7,560 nt of DNA from Methylobacterium sp. (GTDB taxonomy: Bacteria; Pseudomonadota; Alphaproteobacteria; Rhizobiales; Beijerinckiaceae): NCBI GenBank assembly GCA_020252865.1, contig JADCCH010000107.1, forward strand, positions 1 to 7,560, in the 5' to 3' direction. Below the pieces are notes generated by a model that saw only the letters and a program-made list of their open reading frames with translations, had not been told where the DNA came from and did not search any database. Positions 6,864-7,560 of this stretch are shown here, piece after piece (within the stretch, counting starts at the first letter, position 1; each line of letters begins with the position of its first letter). Position numbers and translations under genes: made by a program.

Positions 6864-7560
6864 GCGATCCCTCCCCGGCCGGCGGTAGCACCACGTGCCA
6901 CAAGGGCTCCGGCCATGGCCGCAAGAAGCGCGAGCGCCAGCAGCACCACGGTCGCAGCACAGGCAAAGCCCGTCGCGCCGTAAAAGGCCTGAAGCAGAAC
7001 AATCGGATAGGTGCGATGCAGGAAGCCCGCAATGAGGTTCGTGAGCTGGAATTCGCCGATCGACAAAGCCGCGACCAGGATCGAGGCCGAGGCGATGGAA
7101 TGCACGAGGCCGGGAAGAACGATATCGAGAAAGCGCCGGTGAAACGGCGCGCCGAGCGATTCGGCCGCCTGCTCCAGCACCTCCACGCCTTGCAGCTTCA
7201 GGTCGGCCACGAGAGTTTGCAGGAAATACGGCAGACAGACCACGACATGCGCGGCGACCGTCAGCCATCCTGCCCCGAGGAAGGGCAGGGCATCGGTGGA
7301 AAAGGCGAGCATGTAGCCGAAGCCCAGCACCACGGCGGGTGCGGCCACCGGCGTAAGGTAGAGAATGCGCCCGAACATCGCGAGCGCGGGGCTTCTCGCC
7401 GTGGCAACCGCGTAAGCCAGTGGCGCGCCGATCAGGATGCAGGCAACCACCGTCGCCGCGCAGACCCAGAGGCTGGTGATGAAGGCTTTCTGGAATGTCG
7501 GGTTCGCCAGGAGCGTTTCGAACCAGCGGCCGGTGAGGCCCACGGGCAGCAGCGTGTTGC
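6860..7560 (-). CDS. ABC transporter inner-membrane permease, PotC/PhnV-like (5' end outside window)
   Basis: 232 residues of the second permease subunit are visible; the frame is open through the right edge, and the N-terminal membrane segment probably lies beyond it. The visible part has segments near residues 23-50, 65-87, 98-120, 152-170 and 200-221 (numbered from the edge). The EAA loop is QAAESLGAPFHRRFLDIVLP (130-149), which docks on the ATPase. NPTFQKAFITSL matches the place where the transport domain begins in such permeases, so the GTG at 7543 is very unlikely to be the true start. The gene precedes the ATPase gene with a 4-bp overlap. The operon promoter must lie outside the window or before further upstream genes. 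Confidence 0.9.

Noticed and set aside
6864..7268. Upstream extension of the ATPase frame
   Set aside because: It overlies the permease gene in another frame. The ATG at 6863 has a strong ribosome site and begins the canonical ABC N-terminus.

Overview
The window is high-GC, densely coded bacterial DNA. Gene content and the style of its intergenic repeats suggest an alphaproteobacterium, probably of the Rhizobiales (Hyphomicrobiales). That placement is an inference: there is no rRNA or marker gene here, and the likeness of the 3607-3818 palindromes to common Rhizobiales intergenic repeats is from memory. I see eight protein genes, two of them touching or possibly crossing the window edges. 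I see no tRNA, rRNA, CRISPR array, transposase or phage gene.

Left block (1-1868, + strand): the end of a flagellar locus. A FliK-like hook-length control protein overlaps by 4 bp a 103-residue stand-alone copy of the cytoplasmic domain of the export switch protein FlhB (FlhX type). These are the two interacting halves of the flagellar export specificity switch, and their stop/start overlap suggests translational coupling.

Middle block (1843-3608): a divergently arranged pair. A cytosolic GlcG/HbpS-family protein (- strand) converges on flhX with a 26-bp overlap at their 3' ends. A ferredoxin-reductase-like flavoprotein with an unusual [2Fe-2S] motif runs on the + strand. The 269-bp region between their starts holds an overlapping GC-rich palindrome pair and a perfect 12-bp inverted repeat that ends just before the reductase ribosome binding site.

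Intergenic 3609-3816: an AT-richer stretch packed with nested inverted repeats. These probably act as the transcription ends of the two convergent units and look like a composite mobile-repeat island.

Right block (3817-7560, - strand): a four-gene ABC importer operon of the polyamine/iron/phosphonate/thiamine type, transcribed right to left as permease (cut by the window edge), ATPase, substrate-binding protein, permease. Genes overlap or are 18 bp apart, and the unit ends in a strong hairpin followed by a T-run. The substrate cannot be read from the sequence.

Most of this is ordinary chromosomal content. I did not find a convincing undescribed system. The items most worth a second look are the motif-less FlhB-like protein paired with FliK, the atypical reductase, the hairpin in front of the reductase, and the repeat island.
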